Shown here piece by piece: positions 55,940-64,000 of a DNA stretch of 64,000 bases (positions are counted from its first letter, which is position 1; every line of letters starts with the position of its first letter). The notes under the pieces were generated by a model. The model saw only the letters and a list, made by a program, of their open reading frames with translations, made no database searches and was not told where the DNA came from. The position numbers and the translations under genes are program-made. This stretch comes from Phycisphaeraceae bacterium (GTDB lineage Bacteria; Planctomycetota; Phycisphaerae; Phycisphaerales; UBA1924), in assembly GCA_019454185.1 (NCBI GenBank), contig CP075368.1, positions 3,389,649-3,453,648 on the forward strand, written 5' to 3'.

Positions 55940-57133
55940 CTATCGAAGCCGGTACGTCGCCGCCGCCACCGTCGGCAGCGGAGGAAACCGCATCCGCAGC
56001 CGGTACAGACGATACGAATCCGCACGCTCGCCGATCGAACCAAGCATCCACGACACCAGGTCCGCGTGCCGCGGCACCTCCGCCGCCGGTGTCGCCTCAT
56101 CCACCGTACCTATCAACTCCAATTCCTCCGTGACAGGGATCCGGTCCCGAGTACCGCTCACATACGGCAGATCCGAGTGAATCGTCGTGAACACCTCGAT
56201 CCGCGGCTGTCCCCGGCTCGCAATCGATTCGTGCAGCATCACGTCGTAGCAGAACCGCTCGCACGGCGTCGAGATCCTCGCCGTCACCGCGTCCTCCTCA
56301 TCGCCGTGAGAAGGAATGTTCTCGACAACCTCGCCGATCACAACGTCAACCGCCCGAGAAAGCCCGACAGGCCCCGCCTCTAACTCGTCCTGGTACACAA
56401 CACCGTCCATCAGACGCCTCGCGACAACCGGCAACGGCGATGTGCTGAACGCAGCAGCAACCGGCGCACACCCCGCTGCGCACTCGGCATCACCCAAGGG
56501 TCGCCGCGTGTACGCGCTCGTCTTCCCATCCGGCGTCACCATCGTCGAACGCGACAGAACCCATGACACGCCCGCTCGCATGCGCGTCAGCCCGTAGTGT
56601 CCCCTCACTCGAGCCACACGAGGCATGCCGCCGCGAACACCAGGCGCAACCACGTCCGCCTGAAACAGCGTGTCGCACTGCACACCCAGAAAGTGCGCAT
56701 TCGCCCGGAACGCGTTCCGCCTCAGCGACAACTCAAGCCGCCCGCGCCCCTCGGATGTCAACGCCCCAAGCATGATCTCCGCCGAGGCGCGATCGCGAGC
56801 GTGCGATTTCGAGAGCTCCTCGAACCGCGCAAACGCCTGACGCGCCTCATCCACGTGCGGCTCCGATGCCCCCGCACGACTCGCCGCGTCCAGAAATGTC
56901 TGAAACCCCGCCCGACCCGGCACATGCTTCGGCGATGGGTTCGTCGAAGCACCCTGCGCCAAGGTCCAGATCTTCCACCCCAGCGATCGGTCCAGCCCCA
57001 GCTCAGTCGCCAACGCCGACGCCCTCACGCACGGACGCAGATCCCCTAACACCCGCGCAACACATCGCCGCAGATCACGCAGAACGATCGTTGCCTCGGC
57101 CTCAAACCCATGCTCTTGGACTGAAACAGCCAT
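55940..57133 (-). CDS. Unrecognised 397-aa protein with HTH-like N-terminus
   Basis: Start ATG 57133 with GGAG 9 bp upstream. Residues about 15-60: VLRDLRRCVARVLGDLRPCV, then ASALATELGLDRSLGWKIWT, a helix-turn-helix like those of XRE or other regulators. The rest (about 60-397) alternates helices and strands: RLELSLRRNAFRANAHFLGV + QCDTLFQAD, RLMDGVVYQDELEAGPVGL and IEVFTTIHSDLPYVSGTRDR. No known catalytic motif, no signal peptide. It is divergent from the beta-helix gene. I do not recognise the family; many planctomycete genomes carry such proteins (recollection). A DNA-binding, ligand-sensing role is only a guess. Confidence 0.6.
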   Translation of the reverse strand: MAVSVQEHGFEAEATIVLRDLRRCVARVLGDLRPCVRASALATELGLDRSLGWKIWTLAQGASTNPSPKHVPGRAGFQTFLDAASRAGASEPHVDEARQAFARFEELSKSHARDRASAEIMLGALTSEGRGRLELSLRRNAFRANAHFLGVQCDTLFQADVVAPGVRGGMPRVARVRGHYGLTRMRAGVSWVLSRSTMVTPDGKTSAYTRRPLGDAECAAGCAPVAAAFSTSPLPVVARRLMDGVVYQDELEAGPVGLSRAVDVVIGEVVENIPSHGDEEDAVTARISTPCERFCYDVMLHESIASRGQPRIEVFTTIHSDLPYVSGTRDRIPVTEELELIGTVDEATPAAEVPRHADLVSWMLGSIGERADSYRLYRLRMRFPPLPTVAAATYRLR

Positions 57134-57215
57134 CGTGATCGACTCCGCCGCTGGTCACTTCCACATTATGCCAAACGACCGACAGTTCTTCCAGAAAAAT
57201 GTTCAAACACAAGTC

Positions 57216-57243
57216 TTGACACAGAATGATACCCTTGTAGATT
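57216..57243 (+). promoter_or_regulatory. Sigma-70-like promoter of the beta-helix gene
   Basis: TTGACA at 57216-57221, then a 16-bp spacer and TAGATT at 57238-57243 in an AT-rich patch, 36 bp before the start codon and with CAGGAG in between. It is the best -35/-10 pair seen in the window. Used by the beta-helix gene on the plus strand. Confidence 0.6.
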
Positions 57244-57278
57244 GGGCATGCACACCCCTCAATCAGGAGCCCTCTTCC

Positions 57279-59615
57279 ATGCTGAAAGCCCACACGTCAC
57301 GCAGGATCCCTCTTGTATTGCTCCTCGCGGCTCACCTGACTGCCTCCGCCGCAGACCTCCACGTACCCGCCCAATACCCCACGATCCAGGCCGCAGTCGA
57401 TGCCGCACTCCACAGCGACACCATCCTCATCGCACCCGGCTCCTACTACGAGAACATCAACCTCGGCTCCAAGGGCGTCACCCTCAGATCTACCTCCGAC
57501 CCCTCAGACACCCTCCTCTACCCCTTCGTGGGCGGCTCCGTGATCTCACTCTCCGACACCGTCGGACAGGCAACCCTCGACGGGCTCACGATCCGCGATG
57601 GCATCAGCACCGGCTCCGGAGCGGGAATCCTCGCCACCAACGCCAACCTGCGCCTGATCTCCTGCATCCTTCTCTCAAACGAGAGCGGCGATGCAACGGG
57701 AGCCGCCCTCTACGCCTCCGGATCAACCATCTCCCTCGAATCCTGCGAGGTGCTGGAGAACCAGGCCTCGCTCTTCGAGCAGACCACCGTTGCCGGCGGA
57801 GCAATCTCCGTCTCGAACTCAACCCTCAGCGTCTCCCAGACCCACTTCACGTCCAACCTCTCGTTCGAGATCGGCGGCGCCGCGCTCGGCGCCTACGGCA
57901 ACAGCGCGGTCACCATCGACTCGTGTACCTTCCTCAGCAACGCCGCGTCATCCGTGCTGGTCTTCGGAACAAGTCTCACCTTCGGCGGTGGCGGCGCAAT
58001 CCTCGTCCGCGATGCCACATCCCTCACCATCAACAACACACTCTTTGAAGACAACCTCGCCACAAGAGGCAGCGGCACCGTCCGCACCATCTCGCTCACG
58101 GGCCCCGTCCTCATCGAGAACTCACGCTTCATCGCCAACCGCACCAGCGGCGGCGGCGGCCTCTCCCTCTCCATCGGCGCGCCCGGCATCACCGTGCGCG
58201 ACACCATCTTCGAGAACAACGACGCGGGACTCGGCACCGGGGGCTCAGGCGGCGCAGTCGCTTTCTCCGCCGCGTCCGGCTCCGTCCCCAACTCCTTCGA
58301 GCGATGCCAGTTCATCAACAACACCGCCTCCGCAGCCGGCGCAGTCCTTGCCCGCGGACTCATCATCATGGAAGACTGCCTCTTCCAAGGGAACCGAGCC
58401 ACCGGCGCCGGCAGCGTCGGCGGCGGCGCAGGCGCCGTCAGAAACCAGCAGACAGCCAACGGCACCCGATACACACGATGTCGCTTCATCGATAACGCCG
58501 TCCTGCTCGACGCAGGAGAAGCCGGCGCCGTCAGCAACTACCGCACACGCGCCCTCTTCGAAGACTGCCTCTTCGACTCAAACTTCGCCGTCAGCCAGCA
58601 GGGCGGCGCGGTCTTCAACGAGAGCAGCAGCTCCACAAACCCGACCAACCCCACCTTCCTCCGCTGCATCTTCACCAACAACTACGTCCAACAGGTCAAC
58701 TCATCCCCCTTCGTCAACGGCGGGGCCGTCAGCAACATCGACGGCGCGAGCCCGACCTTCATCGAGTGTGCGTTCGACAACAACTCGGCATGGGGTGAGG
58801 GCGGACACATCTGGAATCGAAGCTTCGGCGTACTCACCATCGATCGCTGCACATTCACCAACGGCACCGCAAAGTCCGGCGGCGCGATCTACAGCAGAGC
58901 CACCGGTTCCGTCATCGTCCGAAACTCACTCATCGCACGCAACACCGCCACGAACCCCAACGGAGGCGGCATCTACGTCGCCGACGCACGCCCCATCACC
59001 ATCACCAACTCCACCATCGTCGAGAACGTCAACGGCGGCGTCTACCACGAAGGCAGCACCACAAGCCCCATCGTCAACTCCATCATCTGGGGAAATCTCC
59101 TGAGGCCCCAACTCGCCGCGGGCGTCTCCGGCACCATCCCCGTGACCTACTCCATCGTCCAGGGTGGCTGGCCCGGCGCCGGAAACGCCTCCGCCGATCC
59201 CCTCTTCGTCGACGCCCCCAACGGCGACTACCGACTCCTCCCCGGCTCACCCGCCATCGACAGCGCCAACAACACCGCTCTCCCCTCCGATGCCCAGTTC
59301 GACCTCGACGGCAACCCCCGCTTTGTCGACGACACCGCCACTTCCAACACCGGCGTCGCAGGCGGCGCGGGTGGAGCCATCATCGCCGATCGCGGTGCGT
59401 ACGAGTTCCAGGGCTCCGGCGCGTGCCTCGCCGACTACAACGGCGACACCGAAGCAGACATCCTCGACTTCCTCGACTTCTTCGACGACTTCGGCAACTG
59501 CGACGGACAGCCCGCGCCCTGCGGCTCAAACGGCAACCCCGACTTCAACGGCGACACTACCATCGACATCCTCGACTTCCTCGATTTCTTCGACGCCTTC
59601 GGCACCGGCTGCTGA
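57279..59615 (+). CDS. Secreted right-handed beta-helix protein with GC-type dockerin
   Basis: 778 residues from ATG 57279 (AGGAG 10 bp upstream). Signal peptide IPLVLLLAAHLTASAADL. DLHVPAQYPTIQAAVDAALH + SDTILIAPGSYYENIN is the classic start of pectate-lyase-like parallel beta-helices. About 15-20 coils follow, each with 'CxFxxNxAxxGGAxxx' (SRFIANRTSGGGGLSLS, CQFINNTASAAGAVLARG, CRFIDNAVLLDAGEAGA, CAFDNNSAWGEGGHIW). Then YSIVQGGWPGAGNASADPLF, and PGSPAIDSANNTALPSDAQF as the polymorphic-repeat end. Two dockerin loops (DYNGDTEADILDFLDFFDDF, DFNGDTTIDILDFLDFFDAF) and a C-terminal GTGC. Likely cell-surface or carbohydrate-active; no proven substrate. Confidence 0.9.
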   Translation: MLKAHTSRRIPLVLLLAAHLTASAADLHVPAQYPTIQAAVDAALHSDTILIAPGSYYENINLGSKGVTLRSTSDPSDTLLYPFVGGSVISLSDTVGQATLDGLTIRDGISTGSGAGILATNANLRLISCILLSNESGDATGAALYASGSTISLESCEVLENQASLFEQTTVAGGAISVSNSTLSVSQTHFTSNLSFEIGGAALGAYGNSAVTIDSCTFLSNAASSVLVFGTSLTFGGGGAILVRDATSLTINNTLFEDNLATRGSGTVRTISLTGPVLIENSRFIANRTSGGGGLSLSIGAPGITVRDTIFENNDAGLGTGGSGGAVAFSAASGSVPNSFERCQFINNTASAAGAVLARGLIIMEDCLFQGNRATGAGSVGGGAGAVRNQQTANGTRYTRCRFIDNAVLLDAGEAGAVSNYRTRALFEDCLFDSNFAVSQQGGAVFNESSSSTNPTNPTFLRCIFTNNYVQQVNSSPFVNGGAVSNIDGASPTFIECAFDNNSAWGEGGHIWNRSFGVLTIDRCTFTNGTAKSGGAIYSRATGSVIVRNSLIARNTATNPNGGGIYVADARPITITNSTIVENVNGGVYHEGSTTSPIVNSIIWGNLLRPQLAAGVSGTIPVTYSIVQGGWPGAGNASADPLFVDAPNGDYRLLPGSPAIDSANNTALPSDAQFDLDGNPRFVDDTATSNTGVAGGAGGAIIADRGAYEFQGSGACLADYNGDTEADILDFLDFFDDFGNCDGQPAPCGSNGNPDFNGDTTIDILDFLDFFDAFGTGC

Positions 59616-59739
59616 GCGATCATGCCGTAGGCATTCAGCAGTCGCAGCACCGGCAAGGAACACGATTCGGGGCGCCTTCGTGATCCATGCCACACGAGGG
59701 AGGGGCTGCAGGGGGAACACAGCGCCTCGGGAAGTATGT

Positions 59740-59990
59740 ATGGAACAGGACAATTGGAATGCCTCGGGACCGGACGTACCGGGTGCGATTGTTGAGAAGG
59801 CCATCCCCAACGACCACGGCGGTGCATTTGCTTGGAAACCAGCGGACTTTCCCTCCGCCGCATCTCGGGCGGCTCCTGGGAATATGAACGCGTCGAGTGG
59901 GTCCTCGTCGCCGATGTGCACGCCTTCGTCCGCGATCACCAACTCGTCCCGCAGGGCAGAGAGATGGTGCGCGTGCTGGCGAGTGAGTGA
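59740..59990 (+). pseudogene. Frameshifted small gene of unknown function
   Basis: Frame 1 from ATG 59740: MEQDNWNASGPDVPGAIVEK then AIPNDHGGAFAWKPADFP. Around 59845-59860 the reading must shift by -1 (or +2) to continue as RRISGGSWEYERVEWVLVAD + VHAFVRDHQLVPQGREMVRV + LASE*, stop at 59990. Together the pieces read as one soluble protein of about 83 residues with Trp/Arg-rich conserved-looking patterns (GGSWEYERVEWVLVADVHAF). The shift occurs at GGACTTTCCCTCC, where a slippery frameshift is not canonical. So either an inactivated gene or a sequence error. Unknown family. Confidence 0.5.
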
Positions 59991-60012
59991 TGCAGGCCTC
60001 TGGGTAGATCGG

Positions 60013-60086
60013 CGCTCCGCCCCGATTCGGAGCGGGGTGCCACCAGTTCCCGTCGAGCCCGCGCGGCGGGCGAGACAGAACTGGTG
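60013..60086. repeat. Palindromic hairpin pair in a gene-poor gap (59991-60293)
   Basis: First hairpin: CGCTCCG (60013-60019) / CGGAGCG (60028-60034). Second: CACCAGTTC (60041-60049) / GAACTGGTG (60078-60086), enclosing an inner GCCCGC/GCGGGC pairing. Together they look like a REP-type unit akin to those seen elsewhere in planctomycete intergenic DNA. The rest of the 303-bp gap to the protease stop is AT-richer and holds no gene I can support. Confidence 0.5.
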
Positions 60087-60293
60087 CCGCTAGGAGACAG
60101 GTCCAGGCCGATCTCGCCCACAATCGGCGCGGAGATCCCGCGAGCATCTCCCCGTACGTCAACTCATACGGATCTGCGATCAGGCGCGGGAGAGGCTCAG
60201 ATTCTGAACCACAATGTTAACTACGCTTACAATGTGAAAATAGTCCGATGTGGGGCGGGAATCCGTAATACACCTTGTGATGCACCGATGGCC

Positions 60294-61739
60294 TCATCTG
60301 ACCAGCACCATAGCGGCCTGAATCACTGGTATTTCAAGTGAACTGTCCATTCGATATCGGCCAACGCAAAGCCCGAGGACTACGACGTCGTCGCGAACAT
60401 GTCCCTCTTGCATGATTGGGTCTATAACGAACACTCTCCGAACAACGCTGTCCGCGACTAAAACGACCTCTATGATTGGCACAGCTTGAGTTGAGTATCC
60501 AGCGACCGTCAGTTCTGATCGACCCACGATGACGCCGTGGAACCACACGGGTAGCGGAGCAGCGAGCGTCGCCCGCGACAATGTTGTGTCGGCGTGCTCG
60601 TTGAATGCAGGATGGACAAGATGCTCCTCGAACACTGCCTTTCGAACTTCATCGCGAATCAGCTGGATCCGCTTAAAATCTCTTCCGTCATCCACATCGC
60701 TCTTCATGCGAGAGAGAAGTTTGCAGAAGTGCTCCATCGCCCTAGCGGTTCGGGCGCCATCGTCAAATCGAAGCCCCCTACACGGGCTGCACGTAGACTT
60801 TACATCGTTGAATACAGGAACTGAGAGTCCGTTGATGTTACGAGACCCGGTCCGTTGGTGCGATGTCGTGTACCCGGCACCAGCGCATCGTGAGCATCGA
60901 AGTTTGAGTCGGAGTTCCTTTGCGATGGAGAGTATGTCTCCTGTTGACCTATCTCGCGTCAACTTGGCCAATCGGAACGAATCGTCCGTTTCAGTATTAC
61001 GGGAGCGTTGACTTGGCGCGTCAGGAAAGGGTAGATCGGAAGTGCCGGCTAGTGCACGTAACTCAGCAATATGTGACGATGAAGATGCAAAAAACAAGCT
61101 GTGCCCGATACTTTGTGCGTACTTCCATGTGTTGATTCCTACGACCTCGCCAGAACTGTTTATCAATGGTCCACCCGAGTTCCCAGCGTTGATGGCTGCG
61201 TCGGTCTGTAGCCACAAGCATCTCGGATCATAAGCGGACCTCTCGCCTGCTCGAAAGGCCTCGTCGCCACGGCGGATTCCACTGACTACGCCACGTGTCA
61301 TCGTGAAGCCGTTCGATGGCGATGGGTAACCTACTGCCCAGATGGTTGTGCCTTCCAACGGCGGCTCATTTGATACCGCCAAGCCGCGGGGTGTAAAGCC
61401 GGAATCAGAAAGATCCGCTCGCATCAACGCTTGATCGAATCCCGGCAGTGCCGCAAGCAAAGAAAGTCGGAACTCGCGTCCGTCACTAAGTCGGACGGCT
61501 GTAGCTGATCGTGCACCGTAAAGCACATGAACATTTGTTATGGCAAGACCTTCGGGCGATACGTAAAACCCGGAACCCTTACTTATCAGCTCATTGCGAT
61601 CATTACGTACCCTTACTTCAAAGACATTCTCTTTCAAGAGATTAACGAGATCAGCATGAGTCTCAGGCTGCGGCTGAGCATGCGCCCCAGACGCACCGGA
61701 TAGCACGATGGCAACGATAAGTAGTACAATGTGCAGCAT
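60294..61739 (-). CDS. Trypsin-like serine protease with DnaJ-like zinc knuckle
   Basis: 481 residues; signal peptide LHIVLLIVAIVLSGASGAHA. Trypsin/HtrA-type fold with all three catalytic residues: His 71 (ITNVHVLYGA), Asp 102 (LPGFDQALMRA) and Ser 188 (INAGNSGGPLINSSGEVVG). After residue 260 the protein is unlike HtrA (no PDZ domain). It has CSRCAGAGY (Cys 282/285) and CSPCRGL (Cys 317/320), a two-half CxxCxGxG zinc site as in DnaJ. A strand-rich end of about 150 residues follows. The gene lies in an AT-richer patch with rare-looking codons, suggesting recent transfer. No Shine-Dalgarno is visible at the ATG. Secreted or periplasmic. Confidence 0.82.
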   Translation of the reverse strand: MLHIVLLIVAIVLSGASGAHAQPQPETHADLVNLLKENVFEVRVRNDRNELISKGSGFYVSPEGLAITNVHVLYGARSATAVRLSDGREFRLSLLAALPGFDQALMRADLSDSGFTPRGLAVSNEPPLEGTTIWAVGYPSPSNGFTMTRGVVSGIRRGDEAFRAGERSAYDPRCLWLQTDAAINAGNSGGPLINSSGEVVGINTWKYAQSIGHSLFFASSSSHIAELRALAGTSDLPFPDAPSQRSRNTETDDSFRLAKLTRDRSTGDILSIAKELRLKLRCSRCAGAGYTTSHQRTGSRNINGLSVPVFNDVKSTCSPCRGLRFDDGARTARAMEHFCKLLSRMKSDVDDGRDFKRIQLIRDEVRKAVFEEHLVHPAFNEHADTTLSRATLAAPLPVWFHGVIVGRSELTVAGYSTQAVPIIEVVLVADSVVRRVFVIDPIMQEGHVRDDVVVLGLCVGRYRMDSSLEIPVIQAAMVLVR

Positions 61740-61773
61740 GAACTAATCGTACTGATGTTCCAGCACAGATGCA

Positions 61774-61787
61774 ACCAGAATTCTGGT
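61774..61787 (+). promoter_or_regulatory. 14-bp palindrome upstream of the protease gene
   Basis: ACCAGAATTCTGGT is a perfect 14-bp dyad, centred about 41 bp before the protease ATG at 61739. Placement fits an operator in a promoter region. No regulator gene is next to it. Role inferred. Confidence 0.35.
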
Positions 61788-61854
61788 CCAGTGTTGAGCG
61801 ATCTCCCGGCAGGGGCTACATACACAGATAGGTAACTCCTGTCGCCATAGGCAC

Positions 61855-63495
61855 CTACGCGCGCCACCCCTGGATCTCCTCCCACGCCCCCCGCACGTGC
61901 CGCTCCTCCACCAGCGTCGCCCCCACGCACATCCGGATCGCCAGCCGACCCGCCAGATGGTCCCGCTCCGTCCCCTTCCACTCACGAGGAAGCACCACCG
62001 GCGACACAAACAACCGCCCACCCCGATTCACCGCATCCATCAGGTGCTTCGTCCGCGCATCCTGTGCCGCGCCATCCTCATCCTTCCTCCCCCGCGGCCT
62101 GAACACCACCAGGTTCATCGTCCGCTCGGCACACACCTCAAACGCCCCATCCTCCGCCACCCACCGCTCAAGCAGCATCGCCAGGCGAACATGCTTGCGC
62201 AGGTACGCCCGAATCCCCTTGAGCCCGTAGTGCCGGAGCACGAACCAGAGTTTCAGCGCGCGGAACCGTCTCCCCAGCGGCACGTGCCAATCGCGATAAT
62301 CAAACACCGCCCCCGACTCCGACGCCTCATTCTTCAGGTACGCCGGGTTGATCGACATGGACGTGATCAGCGACCGCCGATCCCGTGTCCAGAAGAGGTC
62401 GCAATCAAACGTCGTCAGCATCCACTTATGCGGGTTGAAACAGATTGAATCCACGCGCTCCAGCCCCGCGCGCAGGTGCGCGAACTCCTCGCACAACCAC
62501 AACGCCCCCGCGTGCGCCGCATCCACGTGCAGCCACCCGCGCGCCGAGCCCTCCGCCCCGCGCCACCCCGGCACACCCTCCAGCGCAGCCGCGATCCCAT
62601 CCACGCGATCAATCGCCGTGATCCCCGTCGTCCCCACCGTTGCGCACACCATCAGCGGCACGCGCCCCGCCGTCGCATCCTCCCGCACCATCCGCGCGAG
62701 TTCATCCTCGCGCATCGCGCCCGATGCATCCACCGGCACCAACCTGATGTGCGGATCCTCCGGCCCCTCCGCGATACCCGCGATCATCGCGGCCTTCGCC
62801 ACCGACGAATGTGCCTGCGTCGATGCATACACAACGTACTCCAATATCCCTCTTCCATGTCTGTCCTCTCCTCCCAATCCCTTCCTCTCTCCGTGGCCCT
62901 CCGTGGCCCTCCGTGGTGAGTTCTTCTCTTCCGCCTTTGCCCGCGCTCTCTGCCTCGCCGCCAGCAATGCCGCGAGCGTGGACTCACTGGCCGTCGCCTG
63001 GATACACCCGCCACCGTTCGCGCTCGTCGACAGAAACTCCTTCGACAACCCCATCGCCCCCGCGATCCAATCGAGCAGCCGCGTCTCGAGCTCCGTCACA
63101 GCCGGACTTGTCGCCCACAGCATCCCGTTCACACCAAGACCCGCACTCAGCAGTTCCCCGAGAATCGCCGGATAACTCCCGTTGCACGGGAAGAACGAAT
63201 AAAAGTTCGGGCTCTGCCAGTGCGTGAGCGCGGGCACAATGACCCTCTCAACATCCGCGAAGATCGCATCCCACTCCCCCGCGCCCCCCGGCACCTCCGG
63301 CGCACGCTCCGGCAACTGCCCGAGCACCCACCCCGGCCCCTTGTCGCACATCACGGGCGGCGAATCCGCACCATCCAGGTCCCGCCAATACCCTGTGATC
63401 GCCTCCAGCATCCGCGCCCCCAGGGCCCGGAACTGCTCCGGAGACATATGTGGCACCCCGCCCCCTCGATCCGTTGCTTGTTCGGTGTTCGCCAT
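61855..63495 (-). CDS. PLP-dependent aromatic amino acid decarboxylase-type enzyme
   Basis: 546 residues from ATG 63495. Group II decarboxylase: start MSPEQFRALGARMLEAITGY, HWQSPNFYSFFPCNGSYPAI, then ANGGGCIQATASESTLAALL (PLP phosphate site), AHSSVAKAAMIAG, VDAAHAGALWLCEE (Asp of PLP) and Lys about 357 in SICFNPHKWMLTTFDCD. LKLWFVLRHYGLKGIRAYLR and the C-terminal domain are normal. Unlike relatives it carries an insertion of about 28 residues (about 189-216, NSPRRATEGHGERKGLGGED + RHGRG) coded by a purine-rich repeat. Substrate (Trp/Tyr/DOPA or other) is not clear. Monocistronic on the minus strand. Confidence 0.92.
   Translation of the reverse strand: MANTEQATDRGGGVPHMSPEQFRALGARMLEAITGYWRDLDGADSPPVMCDKGPGWVLGQLPERAPEVPGGAGEWDAIFADVERVIVPALTHWQSPNFYSFFPCNGSYPAILGELLSAGLGVNGMLWATSPAVTELETRLLDWIAGAMGLSKEFLSTSANGGGCIQATASESTLAALLAARQRARAKAEEKNSPRRATEGHGERKGLGGEDRHGRGILEYVVYASTQAHSSVAKAAMIAGIAEGPEDPHIRLVPVDASGAMREDELARMVREDATAGRVPLMVCATVGTTGITAIDRVDGIAAALEGVPGWRGAEGSARGWLHVDAAHAGALWLCEEFAHLRAGLERVDSICFNPHKWMLTTFDCDLFWTRDRRSLITSMSINPAYLKNEASESGAVFDYRDWHVPLGRRFRALKLWFVLRHYGLKGIRAYLRKHVRLAMLLERWVAEDGAFEVCAERTMNLVVFRPRGRKDEDGAAQDARTKHLMDAVNRGGRLFVSPVVLPREWKGTERDHLAGRLAIRMCVGATLVEERHVRGAWEEIQGWRA
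62848..62931 (-). repeat. Dispersed repeat forming an in-frame insertion in the decarboxylase
   Basis: 84 bp (28 codons) of purine-rich coding-strand sequence. It contains three tandem ten-mers CCGTGGCCCT/CCGTGGCCCT/CCGTGGTGAG on the plus strand (62891-62920) and flanking [15 protein letters not shown] stretches. It matches the character of the repeat at 34141-34352. Because its length is a multiple of three and free of stops in this frame, the enzyme frame stays open. It sits at a surface loop between two conserved blocks. Confidence 0.65.
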
Positions 63496-63602
63496 GATCC
63501 TCAGCGTAGCGACGAAACCGCTTCGCCAAGACTCCCAACAGAAGTAGACTGGTGCCCAACGGCGCATCCGTCCGATCGCACCAGTCACGCCCGGAGCCCC
63601 CT

Positions 63603-63842
63603 ATGGATCCCACCCTCTCCGACATCCTCGACCGTCTCTTGGACGAAGAAATCCTTGTCCCATGCATGATGTGCCTGGTCGGGATCACCGCCATCGTCTG
63701 CGGCACGCTCTCCTCCGCCATCAAGTCCGTCGCGCGCGAACGCACCCGCCGCGAAATCGCCGCCTACCTCGCCGAGGGCTCTCTCACCGCCGAGCAGGCC
63801 GAACGAATCCTCAAGGCCAAAAACCCCGACCGCTGCTGCTGA
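63603..63842 (+). CDS. Small membrane protein with C-terminal SHOCT-like helix
   Basis: 79 residues from ATG 63603 (GGAG 7 bp upstream). One hydrophobic segment: LVPCMMCLVGITAIVCGTLS, followed by RERTRREIAAYLAEGSLTAEQAERIL, a charged helix-turn-helix-like end ('eia.yl.eG.ltaeqAerIlk'), as in short 'SHOCT-like' or PspC-adjacent proteins. It ends KNPDRCC with a Cys pair. Same strand as the following partial gene, 39 bp apart, so the two form a likely pair. No function named. Confidence 0.65.
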   Translation: MDPTLSDILDRLLDEEILVPCMMCLVGITAIVCGTLSSAIKSVARERTRREIAAYLAEGSLTAEQAERILKAKNPDRCC

Positions 63843-63881
63843 TATCGCGCCGCGGACGCAGTCGATAGATGGAGGTGATAC

Positions 63882-64000
63882 ATGCTCGCAACGCTCACGC
63901 TCGCCGCCGCTACAGCTCAGACAAAGACCGTCACAGTCGAGACAAACGCCGTCACGATCCTCCTGATCATCGGCTCCTTCTTCGCCTTCTGGATCCTCCT
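63882..64000 (+). CDS. Start of a small membrane protein, cut by window end
   Basis: ATG 63882 has a near-perfect GGAGGTGAT 2-10 bp upstream. It encodes MLATLTLAAATAQTKTVTVE and TNAVTILLIIGSFFAFWIL. The second stretch is a TM helix. The protein continues out of the window, so no more can be said. The close spacing and shared strand suggest it is co-transcribed with the preceding small protein. Confidence 0.6.
   Translation, partial: MLATLTLAAATAQTKTVTVETNAVTILLIIGSFFAFWIL

Noticed and set aside
59845..59860. TTTCCC as a programmed -1 frameshift signal
   Set aside because: It does not fit X XXY YYZ (the first base differs) and no downstream stem is evident; a plain frameshift or sequencing error is simpler.

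Overview
The window looks like a chromosomal segment from a planctomycete of the Phycisphaerae type. It has high GC and heavy GC-skewed codon use. Four secreted proteins end in paired Asp-rich repeats carrying the signature DILDFLDF and a terminal Gly-Cys (the 'GC-type dockerin' ending known from Phycisphaerales). One surface protein carries a LEPR-XLL-type N-terminal motif, and there is an mqnA gene for futalosine-route menaquinone synthesis. The assignment rests on these protein signatures, not on a 16S gene.

Region 1 (1-20173) reads as accessory DNA. It opens with a metal-type RND efflux operon cut by the window edge (His-rich small protein, TolC-like lipoprotein, adaptor). A stand-alone tyrosine recombinase follows, then a complete type I restriction-modification operon: hsdM, hsdS, an unnamed gene with a degenerate phospholipase-D-like N-terminus, hsdR, and a YgjP/DUF45 metallopeptidase. 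After that comes an integrative-element module: a 575-aa unknown with a C-terminal HTH, three tiny overlapping HTH/excisionase-like genes, a primase/DUF3987 protein, and a second tyrosine recombinase. That recombinase gene ends 10 bp from the 3' end of the tmRNA gene (ssrA, minus strand, tag ANNSYALAA). The tmRNA 3' end is therefore the probable attachment site. I found no second copy of the tmRNA tail, so the left end of the element probably lies outside the window.

Region 2 (20.6-34 kb) holds cell-envelope genes: an alpha/beta-hydrolase lipoprotein, an SRPBCC protein translationally linked to a lipoprotein, a PQQ-type beta-propeller with GC-type dockerin, a type I phosphodiesterase, a sortilin-like propeller with dockerin, and an RND pump-adaptor pair.

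Region 3 (34-42.4 kb) has the PrkA kinase, a trmB-queC-queE operon (tRNA m7G and preQ0/7-deazaguanine synthesis), and a thioredoxin-like CPC protein coupled to a membrane hybrid histidine kinase.

Region 4 (42.4-57 kb) has a 1.3 k-residue LEPR-type surface glycosidase, a UvrC without the C-terminal HhH tail, a DUF885 peptidase, and a minus-strand operon of mqnA, a divergent sigma-70-like regulator and dtd. Two secreted planctomycete proteins and an unrecognised protein follow.

Region 5 (57-64 kb) has a parallel beta-helix dockerin protein, a frameshifted small gene, an AT-richer patch with a trypsin-like protease that carries a DnaJ-like zinc knuckle, a PLP decarboxylase, and two small membrane-protein starts. 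A purine-rich dispersed repeat lies intergenically before prkA and recurs as an in-frame 28-residue insertion inside the decarboxylase. G-tract microsatellites also occur, both in frame (queE, mqnA) and intergenically.
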